Notes: a model not told the origin generated them from the sequence alone. A DNA stretch of 64,000 nt from JAAXGI01 sp965206975 (GCA_965206975.1 OZ242253.1:2108001-2172000); one strand, 5' to 3'. Positions 1-9,357 are shown, numbered from the stretch's first letter. Numbers and translations are program-made.

Positions 1-3000
1 GCGGATTCCCCGGGCGGGTGCTGGAAGGGTGGGGCTGTGTGTGACTCTTGCCGAACCAGAAGACCAGGTAGATACCGCATCCGTCCGTCTCGGGGGCGCT
101 TGCGTACTGTTCGATCAACTGATGTCGTAGCGCGCTCCAGAGGTTCTGATGCAAGTTCTTCTTGATCTCCACCGGCACCGAGAAGTCTCCGCACGAGACT
201 CGGATGTCCGCCCTCCTGTCTCTGGCGTACTCCCCCTCGGGCTGCGCGTCGACGCCTGGCGGAAGGCGTGCCCGAAGATCCGACAGCAGCGCATCCCGGC
301 ATAGATGCTCGTGCTTGGGGGTCTTGGGGTCCTCGTTCCAATACTGGCGCCAATCGTCCGTATTGCCTGCCCGGATCGTGAGGGCAAGCTCGCAGAGGTT
401 GTCCTCCACAAGGGCCGAGAGGTCGGCGGCGTTCGCGGGTCGGCCGCCGTCCAGTGTCCGACAGACCTGCTCGATGTCGGGATGGCGAAAACGGGCGTCG
501 CGGAGAACCGTGCGTTGGGCCTCCCGTGCCTGAGACAACAGGTCTCGCCAGCGAGACAGGGCTGGATCGACCAGAAGGGTCTCCAGCAGCGAAGCACTCG
601 CACTCTGATCGGGCGTCGCGGCGAGGCGCTCAATCATACCTCGCACCAGAAGAGAGGCCCGCATGGCCGGCCCCACCGACCCGTCCGCCGACCACTGATC
701 GGGGCCTGCGTAGCTGCCCAGAAGGCGGATGAGAAGCTCCAACAGCGGGATTTCCAGATCGAGAAAGGAGAAACCCAGCCGGTCGTCGGGACAAAAGAAC
801 GCTGGCAAGTGTCGAAGCCGGCGCTCTCGACCCCATACAAAATCTCTTAGGAGATCACGGTACTCCCCGGGAGAAACGATGGCTCCTGCCGCCAACCAAT
901 GCACGCGCTGTGCGACGTTCAAGCTCGTCCGAGATAGTTTCCTCCGGATCAGCTCCTCGAACGACGCTCTGTCGCCGTGCTGAAGAGCGGCCCAGAGCAG
1001 GTGATCCAATGCTCGGACTTGCGTCAGTCGACAGCGAGCTGGGAAGGCGCGGAGCAGGGGCAGGGCCGCATGCCGAGTGACCCCGGCGTGGTACGGGTCG
1101 TGTGCGAGCTCCCAGAGCTTGTAGACATGCTCGCGGTCGCTACGGAATTCGGAAGCAGCGAATCGCACCTGGACGTCGGCGACGATCTCGGGACGTGCCT
1201 CGATGAGCCTTCGGTACCATGGGGGCTGGTAGCTCGCGTGCGGCGCACAGTAGTAGAACGCGACCGCCCTCCGGATCCGCACGTCGTCCCATCCGGACGG
1301 GTCTTCCGGTGCCGTCCGTTCGACTTCCGCTAGGCCCGCGAGGAAGGGCCATCCGAGATAGTGGCTGCGGCCCTTCTCCCTAAGGCCGAGGATGTCATCG
1401 GCGTCCGGAACGTCGTCTCGGTCGATCACACCGCGAAGGGCCTGCAGCGTGGCATCGGTCAGCTCCCAATCCCCCTGGAGCAGTGTTGCGATGGCACCCG
1501 GCCCACCGTCGAGGTTCACATTCCGGAACCGTCCAAAGTATTCTTCTGCGATCTTGTGAAGCAGGGCTGCCGGGCCCCGGTTCTCGCGCAATGCGACCTC
1601 GTTGGCCCGGAGATCGTCGAGCCATCGCTCCTCCTTCCGCCTGTGCTCTTTGCCCCGGTGCCCGGCGCGTTCCGCGCACTCGGAATCGGTAGGCTGCGGA
1701 CGGAGGAGTCGATTAAGAATCGTTTCGAATCGTTCGTTCCTATGTGTTTGTTCCTGTAGCGCTTCAAGCGATAGGCCGCCGCTACTGCCCTGAAGGTTGT
1801 ACTCCCAGGCAGCCCTTTCGAACAGGTGTCCGGCGAGCCGTGGTTTCGTGCGCGCCAGCATGGCAGCCTTCTGCAGGCACCAGAGGCCGAGGTCGTGCGG
1901 CGGGGTGGCGCCGTACAGGCGCTCTAGGACATCCAAGGCGTGAGAGCCCGCTCCGCCGGTTTCGGGGCATCGGTCGAGTCCCGCCTCGATGATCTTCTTC
2001 TGCATATCGGGATGCCGCGTCAGCCAGGAGCGTATCCGGAAGATCGACTCGCCGTGGTAGTCAGAGGGCCAAAAGTGCTCGTCCCGCAGCCCTACACCGA
2101 GCCAGTCGTGGAGACGCTCCTTCCCGATCTCGTCGCCATGTGCTTCCACACCGGCTGCCAGGAGCTGTTGGGGAAGGCTGCTCAGGTGATGGGCGTCCAA
2201 CAGAGGCCACAACCCCGTGAGCCGTTCGACGAGAGAGTCAAGAAGTTCAGCCAAATCTCCGGGCGAGGAGCTCTGAAGGAGATGCCGATCCCAGAACACA
2301 AGACATCTGCCGACGAGATCTGGATCGCCGGTCGTCGGAAGGTAGTCCCACACCTCCGGCGGAGTCACTCCCACCGGGTAGAGCTGGGTCAGGAGGGTTC
2401 CGAGGAGCTCGTTGGTCGGATCGGAGACACTCTCCGCGCGAATCTCTGCCAGCAGCTCCTCGAGCTCACAAGCCATGTCCTCGCTGTTTTGGAGACGAAT
2501 GAATGCATCGAGAGCCGGTGTGCGGACACGCGGCCACCAAGTGTCGTCGCGAATGACCGCTAGGAGAGCCCGGGTGAGGCCGGGCAGAGCCTCACCCTGC
2601 CCGAGTGCCCGCAGCACGAATTCGGTGAGCAGCTGGTGGTCGCGACTCCGGCAGGAACTGGCCAGGACTTCCTCGACTGCGGGTTCCATCTCGGGTGCGG
2701 CGAGCGCCGCGAAGGGCATGGCCGTGGAGCCCGTGGAAGCGAGGCGCGCCCCCTCGCGGCCGAGTCCCTTCAGCAGAGCACGCTTCTCGCCAAGCGAGAA
2801 CACGCGGATGTCGCCGTACAGACCGACCCCGACGGGGTCCCGGGCGATCAGGTCTGCGCGGGCCTCGGTACAATGCGCCGCCAGCCAGGCGGACAGGCCT
2901 CTCATCTCCGTGACCACGAGGCCGTCTTCGCCCGTCATTAGGGCGAGTACACGCCCGGCGGGAAGGCCTTCTAGAATGATCTTGGAGAGGTGTCGGGCAC

Positions 3001-3946
3001 CGAGGAATTCGGCGATGTGGCGGTGAACGGGGGTGAAGCGGTGATGATATGTGCTCCTGAACAGCTTCGTGAAGAGAGCTTGGCGCAGCATTCCAGGAGA
3101 TCCGCTACCGCAGCCATGCAGCCTCGGATAGTCGGCGTCCGCATCGCTGTGCCGAAGCGTGTAGCCTGCGGTTCCTGCGAGGAGGTGAACGGCGCAGAGA
3201 CGCCCCGCGGCGTCGATGAGTTGACCCGGGGCATCGTCCTGTCCTGCCACCTCGTGTTCTAAATTGTGTTCCTGGACAAGTCGCGAACAAGCCTTCTCGA
3301 AGGTCTCTAGGCGGCTCTCCGGCCAGCCGTCGCCCTGGGCGACAGCATCGACTAGGCTTCGCAGGCTCATCGGGTTCTTGAGCAATCCATCGATGCCCTG
3401 CTCGCGTGCCGACCCCATGAACGCCTGAGGATCGTGGACGTCACGGTCGCCCTCCAGGATTCGCACCACGTCCGAATCCGTGAGCGGATCAAGGCGGAGA
3501 ACCGTCACCTGCGAGTCCGGGGACACGGAAGCCAAGCGGCTTCGATCGTTGTCCCCCAGCCAATCCGCGTCACGGCACGAGAGCCGAAAGCGCGGCCGGC
3601 CAAGTTTGTCGAGTCGGCTTCGGATCCGGTCGAATGGCGTGCGCGCGTCGGCCGATCCAACCCGGATCTCATCGAGTCCGTCGATCAAGAGAGTCTTGTG
3701 GCGCCATTCGGGATGGCTGTCCAGGTCCCAGGTGAGAAAGTCACGCGCGGTGATCAGGCACGTAGCCTCTTCAAGCGCCTCGTGCTCGGACTCGAACACA
3801 GTGGTCTTGCCAGAACCGGGGTCCCCAAGCAGAACGTAGGCCGATGCGGACCGGAACTCTTCCACAGGCCGAGGGCTTTTCTCACGACCCTGATCCGTGT
3901 CCCCTGTCGAGACTTCGGTGCAATTTCGCGGAACCTTGCAGCTCAT
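1..3946 (-). CDS. Giant NACHT-type NTPase with C-terminal PD-(D/E)XK-like nuclease motif (3' end beyond window)
   Basis: I translated this frame codon by codon from the ATG at 3946 down to base 2: 1315 codons with no stop, so the protein runs off the left edge. Residues 41-48 are a Walker A motif (GDPGSGKT), residues 86-93 a Walker B motif (LLIDGLDE), followed by SCRDADW (123-129) and an 'NP' helix as in NACHT/STAND NTPases. Residues of about 300-1150 look like a long helical-repeat scaffold. Near the C terminus D1247 and E1260-I-K1262 have the D-x(n)-E-x-K pattern of PD-(D/E)XK nucleases, followed by an aromatic YLVFWFG segment. The start ATG overlaps the upstream stop (ATGA), implying translational coupling to the AAA_14/DUF4143 gene. 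By family analogy this would be a nucleotide-dependent sensor with a nuclease effector, possibly antiviral; that role is inference. Confidence 0.85.
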   Translation of the reverse strand, partial: MSCKVPRNCTEVSTGDTDQGREKSPRPVEEFRSASAYVLLGDPGSGKTTVFESEHEALEEATCLITARDFLTWDLDSHPEWRHKTLLIDGLDEIRVGSADARTPFDRIRSRLDKLGRPRFRLSCRDADWLGDNDRSRLASVSPDSQVTVLRLDPLTDSDVVRILEGDRDVHDPQAFMGSAREQGIDGLLKNPMSLRSLVDAVAQGDGWPESRLETFEKACSRLVQEHNLEHEVAGQDDAPGQLIDAAGRLCAVHLLAGTAGYTLRHSDADADYPRLHGCGSGSPGMLRQALFTKLFRSTYHHRFTPVHRHIAEFLGARHLSKIILEGLPAGRVLALMTGEDGLVVTEMRGLSAWLAAHCTEARADLIARDPVGVGLYGDIRVFSLGEKRALLKGLGREGARLASTGSTAMPFAALAAPEMEPAVEEVLASSCRSRDHQLLTEFVLRALGQGEALPGLTRALLAVIRDDTWWPRVRTPALDAFIRLQNSEDMACELEELLAEIRAESVSDPTNELLGTLLTQLYPVGVTPPEVWDYLPTTGDPDLVGRCLVFWDRHLLQSSSPGDLAELLDSLVERLTGLWPLLDAHHLSSLPQQLLAAGVEAHGDEIGKERLHDWLGVGLRDEHFWPSDYHGESIFRIRSWLTRHPDMQKKIIEAGLDRCPETGGAGSHALDVLERLYGATPPHDLGLWCLQKAAMLARTKPRLAGHLFERAAWEYNLQGSSGGLSLEALQEQTHRNERFETILNRLLRPQPTDSECAERAGHRGKEHRRKEERWLDDLRANEVALRENRGPAALLHKIAEEYFGRFRNVNLDGGPGAIATLLQGDWELTDATLQALRGVIDRDDVPDADDILGLREKGRSHYLGWPFLAGLAEVERTAPEDPSGWDDVRIRRAVAFYYCAPHASYQPPWYRRLIEARPEIVADVQVRFAASEFRSDREHVYKLWELAHDPYHAGVTRHAALPLLRAFPARCRLTQVRALDHLLWAALQHGDRASFEELIRRKLSRTSLNVAQRVHWLAAGAIVSPGEYRDLLRDFVWGRERRLRHLPAFFCPDDRLGFSFLDLEIPLLELLIRLLGSYAGPDQWSADGSVGPAMRASLLVRGMIERLAATPDQSASASLLETLLVDPALSRWRDLLSQAREAQRTVLRDARFRHPDIEQVCRTLDGGRPANAADLSALVEDNLCELALTIRAGNTDDWRQYWNEDPKTPKHEHLCRDALLSDLRARLPPGVDAQPEGEYARDRRADIRVSCGDFSVPVEIKKNLHQNLWSALRHQLIEQYASAPETDGCGIYLVFWFGKSHTQPHPSSTRPGNP

Positions 3947-5196
3947 AGCCCCTCGAACCATTCGTGTGCGGGAACCGTGAGAAACTCATTGAGCGGTATC
4001 CCGCCTTCCCCGACAAGGAGCGAACGGCGGGGCCGGAATTCCTGCTTGAAAGCCTCCATCCCGGATAAGGACCGCGTCTTCCGGCTGGTCGTTACCTCGA
4101 TCGGAATGACGTGTCGCCCGCGTCGAAGGACGAAGTCCACCTCGAGCGCCGCGGATCGCCAGTAGTAGAGCCGAACGTCGGTTGCCGCGGAATTGAACAG
4201 GTGTGCACCGACCGCGCTCTCGACGAGGCGCCCCCAGAATGTGCGGTCGGCCTGGGCGTCATCGAAGGAATACCCTGCGCTGGCCGTCATCAGGGCGGTG
4301 TTGAGCACGTTGAGCTTGGGGCTGGAGCTTCTGACTAGTTGCGGTTTACTGGAGTACTTCGGCAATCCGGTGAGCAGGCCGGCGCTCGAGAGCAGGTGGA
4401 GGTAGCGCGCTAGAGTTGTCGTATTGCCGGCTTCCTGGAGTTGGCCTAGCATCTTGTTGTAGGACAGGATCTGCCCCGAATAAGCGGCGCCCAATTCGAA
4501 GAGCTGTCTCAGGAGCGCCGGTTTGTCCACCCGGGTCATCGAGAGGATATCGCGCTCGATGTTCGGCTCGACGAGCCCGCCGAGGATATAGTCACGCCAC
4601 CGGTCCGGGTCTGCAACGAAGCGGGCGGCACCTGGGTAGCCACCGAAATAGAGATACTGCGGCAGGTCGAACCCGAAGGCCTCCGACATCTCCTTCAACG
4701 ACCAGTGCGTAACGCGGATCGATTCGAATCGGCCGGCAAGACTCTCGTGCAAACCCGACTGGATAAGGAGCGGGGCCGAGCCGAGGACAACCACGTGCAG
4801 GGGACAGCCTTCCGCACGGTCGGCGTCCCACAATCCCTTCACGGCCTCCGACCACCTGGGAATCTTCTGGATCTCGTCGAACACCAGCACGAATCCACGG
4901 ACCGGTCGTGCCGCCATGCGCCGCGCCTCTTCCCAGTTCCGTACCAACCAGTCGACGTCTCTCACGTGCGAAAAGGGGAAGGTGACCTGACGCGGACCGG
5001 ACGGGCTGGAGGCCGCAGGCGAATCGGGTGCGTCGACATCGCGGTATTGGCTCTCCAGGTCGATCTGCCCAAGGACCTCGCGTACGATGGTGGTCTTCCC
5101 GGTCTGGCGCGGCCCGAACACGGCGATCAGCCGGTGGGGTGGCTCCGCCAACCGGTGTCGCAGCGTGGTGACCTGGGAGCGGTGGAAAGATTTCAT
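3943..5196 (-). CDS. AAA_14/DUF4143-type ATP-binding protein
   Basis: 417 residues. Residues 28-36 (GPRQTGKTT) are a Walker A motif and a VFDEIQK segment is the Walker B. The C-terminal third has the DUF4143 layout, ending with E352-V-D354 and I-E367-V, a PD-(D/E)XK-like core. The lysine usually found after IEV in this family is replaced by TTS, so nuclease activity is doubtful. The family is widespread and mostly uncharacterised. Its stop codon overlaps the start of the NACHT gene by 4 nt, so the two form one operon and presumably act together. An inverted repeat lies just upstream. I see no clear ribosome binding site before the ATG at 5196. Confidence 0.85.
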   Translation of the reverse strand: MKSFHRSQVTTLRHRLAEPPHRLIAVFGPRQTGKTTIVREVLGQIDLESQYRDVDAPDSPAASSPSGPRQVTFPFSHVRDVDWLVRNWEEARRMAARPVRGFVLVFDEIQKIPRWSEAVKGLWDADRAEGCPLHVVVLGSAPLLIQSGLHESLAGRFESIRVTHWSLKEMSEAFGFDLPQYLYFGGYPGAARFVADPDRWRDYILGGLVEPNIERDILSMTRVDKPALLRQLFELGAAYSGQILSYNKMLGQLQEAGNTTTLARYLHLLSSAGLLTGLPKYSSKPQLVRSSSPKLNVLNTALMTASAGYSFDDAQADRTFWGRLVESAVGAHLFNSAATDVRLYYWRSAALEVDFVLRRGRHVIPIEVTTSRKTRSLSGMEAFKQEFRPRRSLLVGEGGIPLNEFLTVPAHEWFEGL

Positions 5197-5203
5197 ACGA
5201 CAA

Positions 5204-5230
5204 TTTACTCTATTGAGTGATTTTACTCAA
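5204..5230. promoter_or_regulatory. Overlapping inverted/direct repeat, probable operator of the AAA_14-NACHT operon
   Basis: TTGAGT (5213-5218) and ACTCAA (5225-5230) form a palindrome with a 6-nt spacer. TTTACTC occurs twice (5204-5210 and 5222-5228), the first also pairing with GAGT at 5215-5218. The block is AT-rich in a GC-rich region and lies 8-34 nt upstream of the AAA_14 start codon, where a repressor or autoregulator could bind. The role is inferred from position and symmetry only. Confidence 0.4.
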
Positions 5231-5477
5231 GAGCGTAACTTACAGCTGGCCGGCAGGGTAGACAGTGCAGCTCTCGGGGAGCGCGGCTCGGACGAAACGC
5301 CCGTGCCTCATGCCCACCGGGGCGGGAAAACGACGGGGCAAGCGTGGCTAGGATCGGTCCCTCGCTCCAACCCTCGACGGATCTGTTACGGGGGGGCTAC
5401 GGACACACGCTGGCGCGATGAGACCCTGCTAGCGATGAAACTCCAGAGGCCGATAGCGGCAGAAGGGAGGCAATCCA

Positions 5478-5738
5478 GTGTTGTTCTTGAAACACCCGAT
5501 CGTTGCAGGAAGTCTTGTAGTAGTCATCACCGCCGGTAGCGCTTGGGCATAGCGGAGATTCTTCCATTCAGAAGTCTGTATCGTGACTGCAATGGAACAA
5601 GGGCCGATTAGCCGGAAAATAGGGTTTACCGAGCCCGCCATCAATATCAATCCAGTCCGCTTAGCTTCCCCATTCGCGACCGCTTTCACGCTCGGCTGGA
5701 ACCACCTGCACTTCGAGCCCAAAGAACGCAGAGAGTAA
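5478..5738 (+). pseudogene. Possible small secreted-protein gene interrupted by TAG
   Basis: A GTG at 5478 follows a good ribosome binding site (GGGAGG, 7 nt upstream) and encodes a signal-peptide-like stretch (LKHPIVAGSLVVVITAGSAWA). An in-frame TAG at 5550 ends it after 24 residues. The same frame then stays open to TAA at 5736-5738, giving 86 codons if the TAG is discounted. I do not recognise the product. It may be a gene with a nonsense mutation, or chance. The rest of 5231-5895 shows nothing else I can support. Confidence 0.3.
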
Positions 5739-5895
5739 GGAGTTGCCCCCTACGGTGGACGCCTAATCTCTTGGGAGAAAGGAGTCCATCATGGGAAGTG
5801 TTCGCCCCGTGCCCTGCTCACGATAGAGGCAGGGGGGCGGCACCAGGCTTCGGTTCGTCGCGACCCCTTGGTTCGACGTGGCCCTGTGCTTCCCG

Positions 5896-6279
5896 TCAGC
5901 GTGTCCCGTCTGGGCAAAAGAGGGCTAGTGCATCAGAGTCCCGGTCCGCTTCCGTACCGAACAGGGCGGCAACAACCCTCTCTCCGGTCCCCGCATCCTC
6001 CATTGTCCGGACTTCGACAGCATTAGCCCCGAGTTCGCCGGCCTCTTCACGAAGCTTGTCGAGCATCTGGCCCCGGTTGGTGGCGTCTTGGTTTCCTGAA
6101 GCATGCAGGATCGCCACTCGCTCGCACGATTCAGGGATCTCGTCACCGGGCAGGAAGACATACACCTCGTTCTGAGGCACAGGGCTGGCTGACCGGTCGA
6201 CCAGGACGGAGCTGGATACGCTCACGCATCCAGCGCAGAGCAGTACTAGCAGGATCCATGGGCCGGCGAGCTTGGCCAT
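5896..6279 (-). CDS. Small predicted lipoprotein of unknown function
   Basis: 127 residues from the ATG at 6279, chosen because it directly precedes a lipoprotein signal (MAKLAGPWILLVLLCAGC, the lipobox ending at Cys18). The in-frame extension to 6342 lacks signal features. The mature part resembles small lipoproteins in which a short alpha/beta domain follows a Ser/Val-rich linker, with the stretch LREEAGELGANAV typical of YbjQ/heavy-metal-binding-like folds. That fold assignment is tentative. It stands alone, divergent from the DUF5916 gene. Confidence 0.6.
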   Translation of the reverse strand: MAKLAGPWILLVLLCAGCVSVSSSVLVDRSASPVPQNEVYVFLPGDEIPESCERVAILHASGNQDATNRGQMLDKLREEAGELGANAVEVRTMEDAGTGERVVAALFGTEADRDSDALALFCPDGTR

Positions 6280-6607
6280 CTTAGCTGGTCCGTTCTGAGT
6301 CCTTGGGGTCGATCTTCGCAGAATCCTCGCACCCACCTGCAATGTCGCGGCTCATACGAAAACCATCAACGGTATATCGAGCCGGCACCGCTCGACGTCG
6401 TACATGCCATCTCCACCATCATCCGAGAGCTGACACGTGTGAGGGAGGCCCAAGAGGCAGTGTCCAGACGTGCTCCGGCTCGATCAGCATTGGTAAGGAC
6501 AGCGTTAGAAAGCCGGACCGGCTCTCCCGCCAAGATCCCGCCCACCGTTATAGTCAGCGCACGGGCGAGTCGGGTCCCGCCCCGATCACCGAAGCCGTGG
6601 GGAAGAA

Positions 6608-8983
6608 ATGAACTGGTCGCCCGCCGTCCTCACCCTCTCCGCCCTCGCCCTCGGACCCGCGGGCCTCTCCTCCCAGCAGGTTCCGGAGGGCCTCGGCCCC
6701 ACCGAGGCGGACGCTCCGGGCCGGGCAGTCCCCGCCGGGATCCCCGGCCCTCCCGCGCCGGTCGCGCCGGCGGTGGTCAACCAGGCCGGGGAGTCCGGGG
6801 TCACGGTCCGGGCGGTGCGCGTGAGCGGGCCCATGGAGACCGACGGGCTGCTCGACGAGGCGTTCTATCGCGAGACGCAGGCGATCAGCGAGTTCGTCCA
6901 GAGCATCCCCGACGCCGGCGCGGAGCCGACCGAGCTTACGGAGGTGTGGCTGGGATTCGACGACGAGAACGTGTACGTGGGGGCCAAGATCTGGGACTCC
7001 GAGGGCCCGGACGCTCGCATCGCAAACGAGATGCGGCGGGATTCCCGCCAGATCCGCCAGAACGACAACTTCGGCGTCTACTTCGACACCTTCCTGGACC
7101 GCCGCAACGGGGTGGCCTTCTACACGAACGCGCTCGGGGCGCTGACGGACTACCAGATCAACAACGAGGGAAGGCCGAACCGGGACTGGAACCCCGTCTA
7201 CGAGGTCCGGACGGGGCGCTTCGAACAGGGGTGGACGGTCGAGATGGCCATCCCGTTCCGGTCGCTGCGCTACCGCCCCGGGCGGGAGCAGGTGTGGGGG
7301 ATCCAGATGCGCCGCACGGTGTGGAGGCGAAACGAGTGGAACCACCTCACCTGGCTGCCCCTCTCGGTGGGCAGGATGGGGGGTCCCTCCTCCAACAGGG
7401 TCTCGATGTACGGGACGCTCGTCGGGATCGAGGCTCCGCCTCCCAGCCGGCAGCTTGAGGTCAAGCCGTTCGCGATCTCGGGTCTTAGGACCGATCTGAC
7501 CGTCGATCCGGCCGTCCGCAGCGACGGCCATGCGGACGCGGGGCTGGACGTGAAGTGGGGCGTTACCGAGAACCTGGTGGCCGACTTCACCTACAACACC
7601 GACTTCGCGCAGGTGGAGGTCGACGAACAGCAGGTGAACCTGACCCGCTTCAGCCTCTTCTTCCCCGAGAAGCGGGAGTTCTTCCTCGAGAGCCGCGGGG
7701 TCTTCGACTTTGGCGCCCGGGGCGGGGGAGGGGGTCCGCCGGGCGGCGGTGGCGGTGGGCGGGGAGGTGGTGGAGGTCCGGGTGGCGGTGGCGGCGGCGG
7801 GGTTCCCACGATGTTCTACAGCCGGCGGATCGGGCTCCAGGACGGGCAGCAGGTCCCGATCGTCGCCGGCGGACGCCTGACGGGAAAGGTGGGCGCCTTC
7901 GACGTCGGGATGGTCAACATCCAGACCGACGACCTGCCGAGCATCGATGCGGAATCCACGAACTTCACCGTTCTCAGCCTCGCCCGCGACGTCTTTTCCC
8001 GAAGCAGCATCGGGGTCATGTACCAGAACCGCTCGGAGTCGGTGGTGGCCGAGGGTGCGAATCAGGCCTGGGGTGTGGATGGCATCTTCGCCTTCAACGA
8101 CGAAACCTCGCTGCAGACCTACTACGCCGAGACGCAAACGTCGGGCCTCGACGGACTGGACGCGAGCTACCGGGGCGCGTTCCAGTACAACGCCGACGAG
8201 TGGGGGCTGCAGTTGGGTCACCTCGTGGTCGGCGACGACTTCAACCCCGAGATCGGGTTCGTGCGCAGAAAGGGCTTCCGCCAGTCGACGGCGAGTGCGC
8301 GGTTCAGCCCGCGCACGGAGTCCATCTCGTGGATCCGGCAGATCGCCGTCCAGCCGAGTCTCCAGTACTTAGAGAACGAGGAGGCAGGGTTCCTGGAGAG
8401 CCGCCGCCGGGGCGGCGACCTGCGGGTCGAGTTCGAGAACAGCGACCAGTTCACGCTCACCTTCTCGGACTCCTACGAGAACCTGGTCGACGACGAAGTC
8501 ATCTCGGGGGCGACCATCGGGGCCGGCCGCTACTCGTTCCGGGATGTCCAGGCGAGCTACTTCATGGGGCCGAACCGCCCCGTCCTGGGCAGGTTGTCGG
8601 CCCGCCGGGGGAGCTACTACGGCGGGGACATCACCTCGCTCGGGATCAGCCAGGGCTGGATCACGCTCACCCCGCAGCTCTCGCTGGAGCCGAGCCTTTC
8701 CTTCAACTGGATCGACCTGCCGCAGGGCCACTTCGGGAGGCATGTGGCGCTCACCCGGATCACCTACACGATGACCCCCCGGGCCTTCGTCAGCGGCCTC
8801 GTCCAGTACAACGCGGGCAGCGACACCTTCAGCACCAACGTCCGCCTGAGGTGGGAATGGGCGCCCGGAAGCGAGCTCTTCCTGGTCTATACCGAGGACC
8901 GCGACACGGACGTCCTCGGGCGCCGGACGCGGCTGGACAGCCGGGGACTCGTCGTCAAGGTCACCCGGCTCCTCCAGCTCTGA
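6608..8983 (+). CDS. DUF5916 domain protein with N-terminal CBM9-like domain
   Basis: 791 residues with an N-terminal signal peptide. The ATG at 6608 follows GGGGAAGAA. Residues of about 65-270 have the carbohydrate-binding-family-9-like pattern (DGLLDEAFYRE, VYVGAKIWD, GVYFDTFLDRRNG). The remainder is the DUF5916 region (ADFTYNTDFAQVEVDEQQVN, FFPEKREFFLE), a probable outer-membrane beta-barrel ending in alternating strands. The family is common in Gemmatimonadota, Acidobacteriota and Bacteroidota; its substrate is unknown. Residues of about 372-400 are an almost pure glycine insertion between the FDFG and MFYSRRIGL conserved blocks. No partner genes lie next to it. Confidence 0.85.
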   Translation: MNWSPAVLTLSALALGPAGLSSQQVPEGLGPTEADAPGRAVPAGIPGPPAPVAPAVVNQAGESGVTVRAVRVSGPMETDGLLDEAFYRETQAISEFVQSIPDAGAEPTELTEVWLGFDDENVYVGAKIWDSEGPDARIANEMRRDSRQIRQNDNFGVYFDTFLDRRNGVAFYTNALGALTDYQINNEGRPNRDWNPVYEVRTGRFEQGWTVEMAIPFRSLRYRPGREQVWGIQMRRTVWRRNEWNHLTWLPLSVGRMGGPSSNRVSMYGTLVGIEAPPPSRQLEVKPFAISGLRTDLTVDPAVRSDGHADAGLDVKWGVTENLVADFTYNTDFAQVEVDEQQVNLTRFSLFFPEKREFFLESRGVFDFGARGGGGGPPGGGGGGRGGGGGPGGGGGGGVPTMFYSRRIGLQDGQQVPIVAGGRLTGKVGAFDVGMVNIQTDDLPSIDAESTNFTVLSLARDVFSRSSIGVMYQNRSESVVAEGANQAWGVDGIFAFNDETSLQTYYAETQTSGLDGLDASYRGAFQYNADEWGLQLGHLVVGDDFNPEIGFVRRKGFRQSTASARFSPRTESISWIRQIAVQPSLQYLENEEAGFLESRRRGGDLRVEFENSDQFTLTFSDSYENLVDDEVISGATIGAGRYSFRDVQASYFMGPNRPVLGRLSARRGSYYGGDITSLGISQGWITLTPQLSLEPSLSFNWIDLPQGHFGRHVALTRITYTMTPRAFVSGLVQYNAGSDTFSTNVRLRWEWAPGSELFLVYTEDRDTDVLGRRTRLDSRGLVVKVTRLLQL

Positions 8984-9357
8984 CTTAGGGACGGAGGCTC
9001 TTCCGAGGGGAGGGCCCCGGGGGGAATCCCCCCCCCCCCCCCGGCGGTGTCGGATGGTACGAGGTCCTCAGGGCCTCTGTGTCGGCCGATCTACGGACCA
9101 GTGGGCAGCAATCACGAAATGGGGCTGCCGATCGCGGCCAGCCACGCCGTCCTGGAGGCCGTCGGCTACCAGGAGGACGCCTGGGGCCTGGCGGACCACG
9201 GGCCAGATCCAGAGGAGTGCAGGAGGCTCTCTTCCTGGACGCTCAGAAGGGCCTCAAACGACTCCTGGTTCTCCTGGAGGGCCCCCTTTGAGGCTTGCTC
9301 TCCGAGGCACCCCCCTAGCCCCCTTCCTCCGTAGAGAAGAGAAGGCCCCCTGACTTC
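8984..9357. other. Intergenic stretch with a 15-C run
   Basis: No gene that I can support. Just after the DUF5916 stop, GGGG tracts (9007-9024) face a run of 15 C at 9028-9042. They could pair into a G-C hairpin acting as a crude transcription stop, but no T-tract follows. Homopolymers this long are also prone to length errors. The rest, up to the IS1182 end at 9358, has short open frames with no recognisable product. Confidence 0.5.

Noticed and set aside
1..850. Small plus-strand and minus-strand frames near the left edge
   Set aside because: All overlap the continuous NACHT frame, which I followed without a stop to base 2.
6554..8221. Minus-strand open frame of 555 codons over the DUF5916 gene
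   Set aside because: Antisense shadow; the plus-strand product has a signal peptide, RBS and family motifs.
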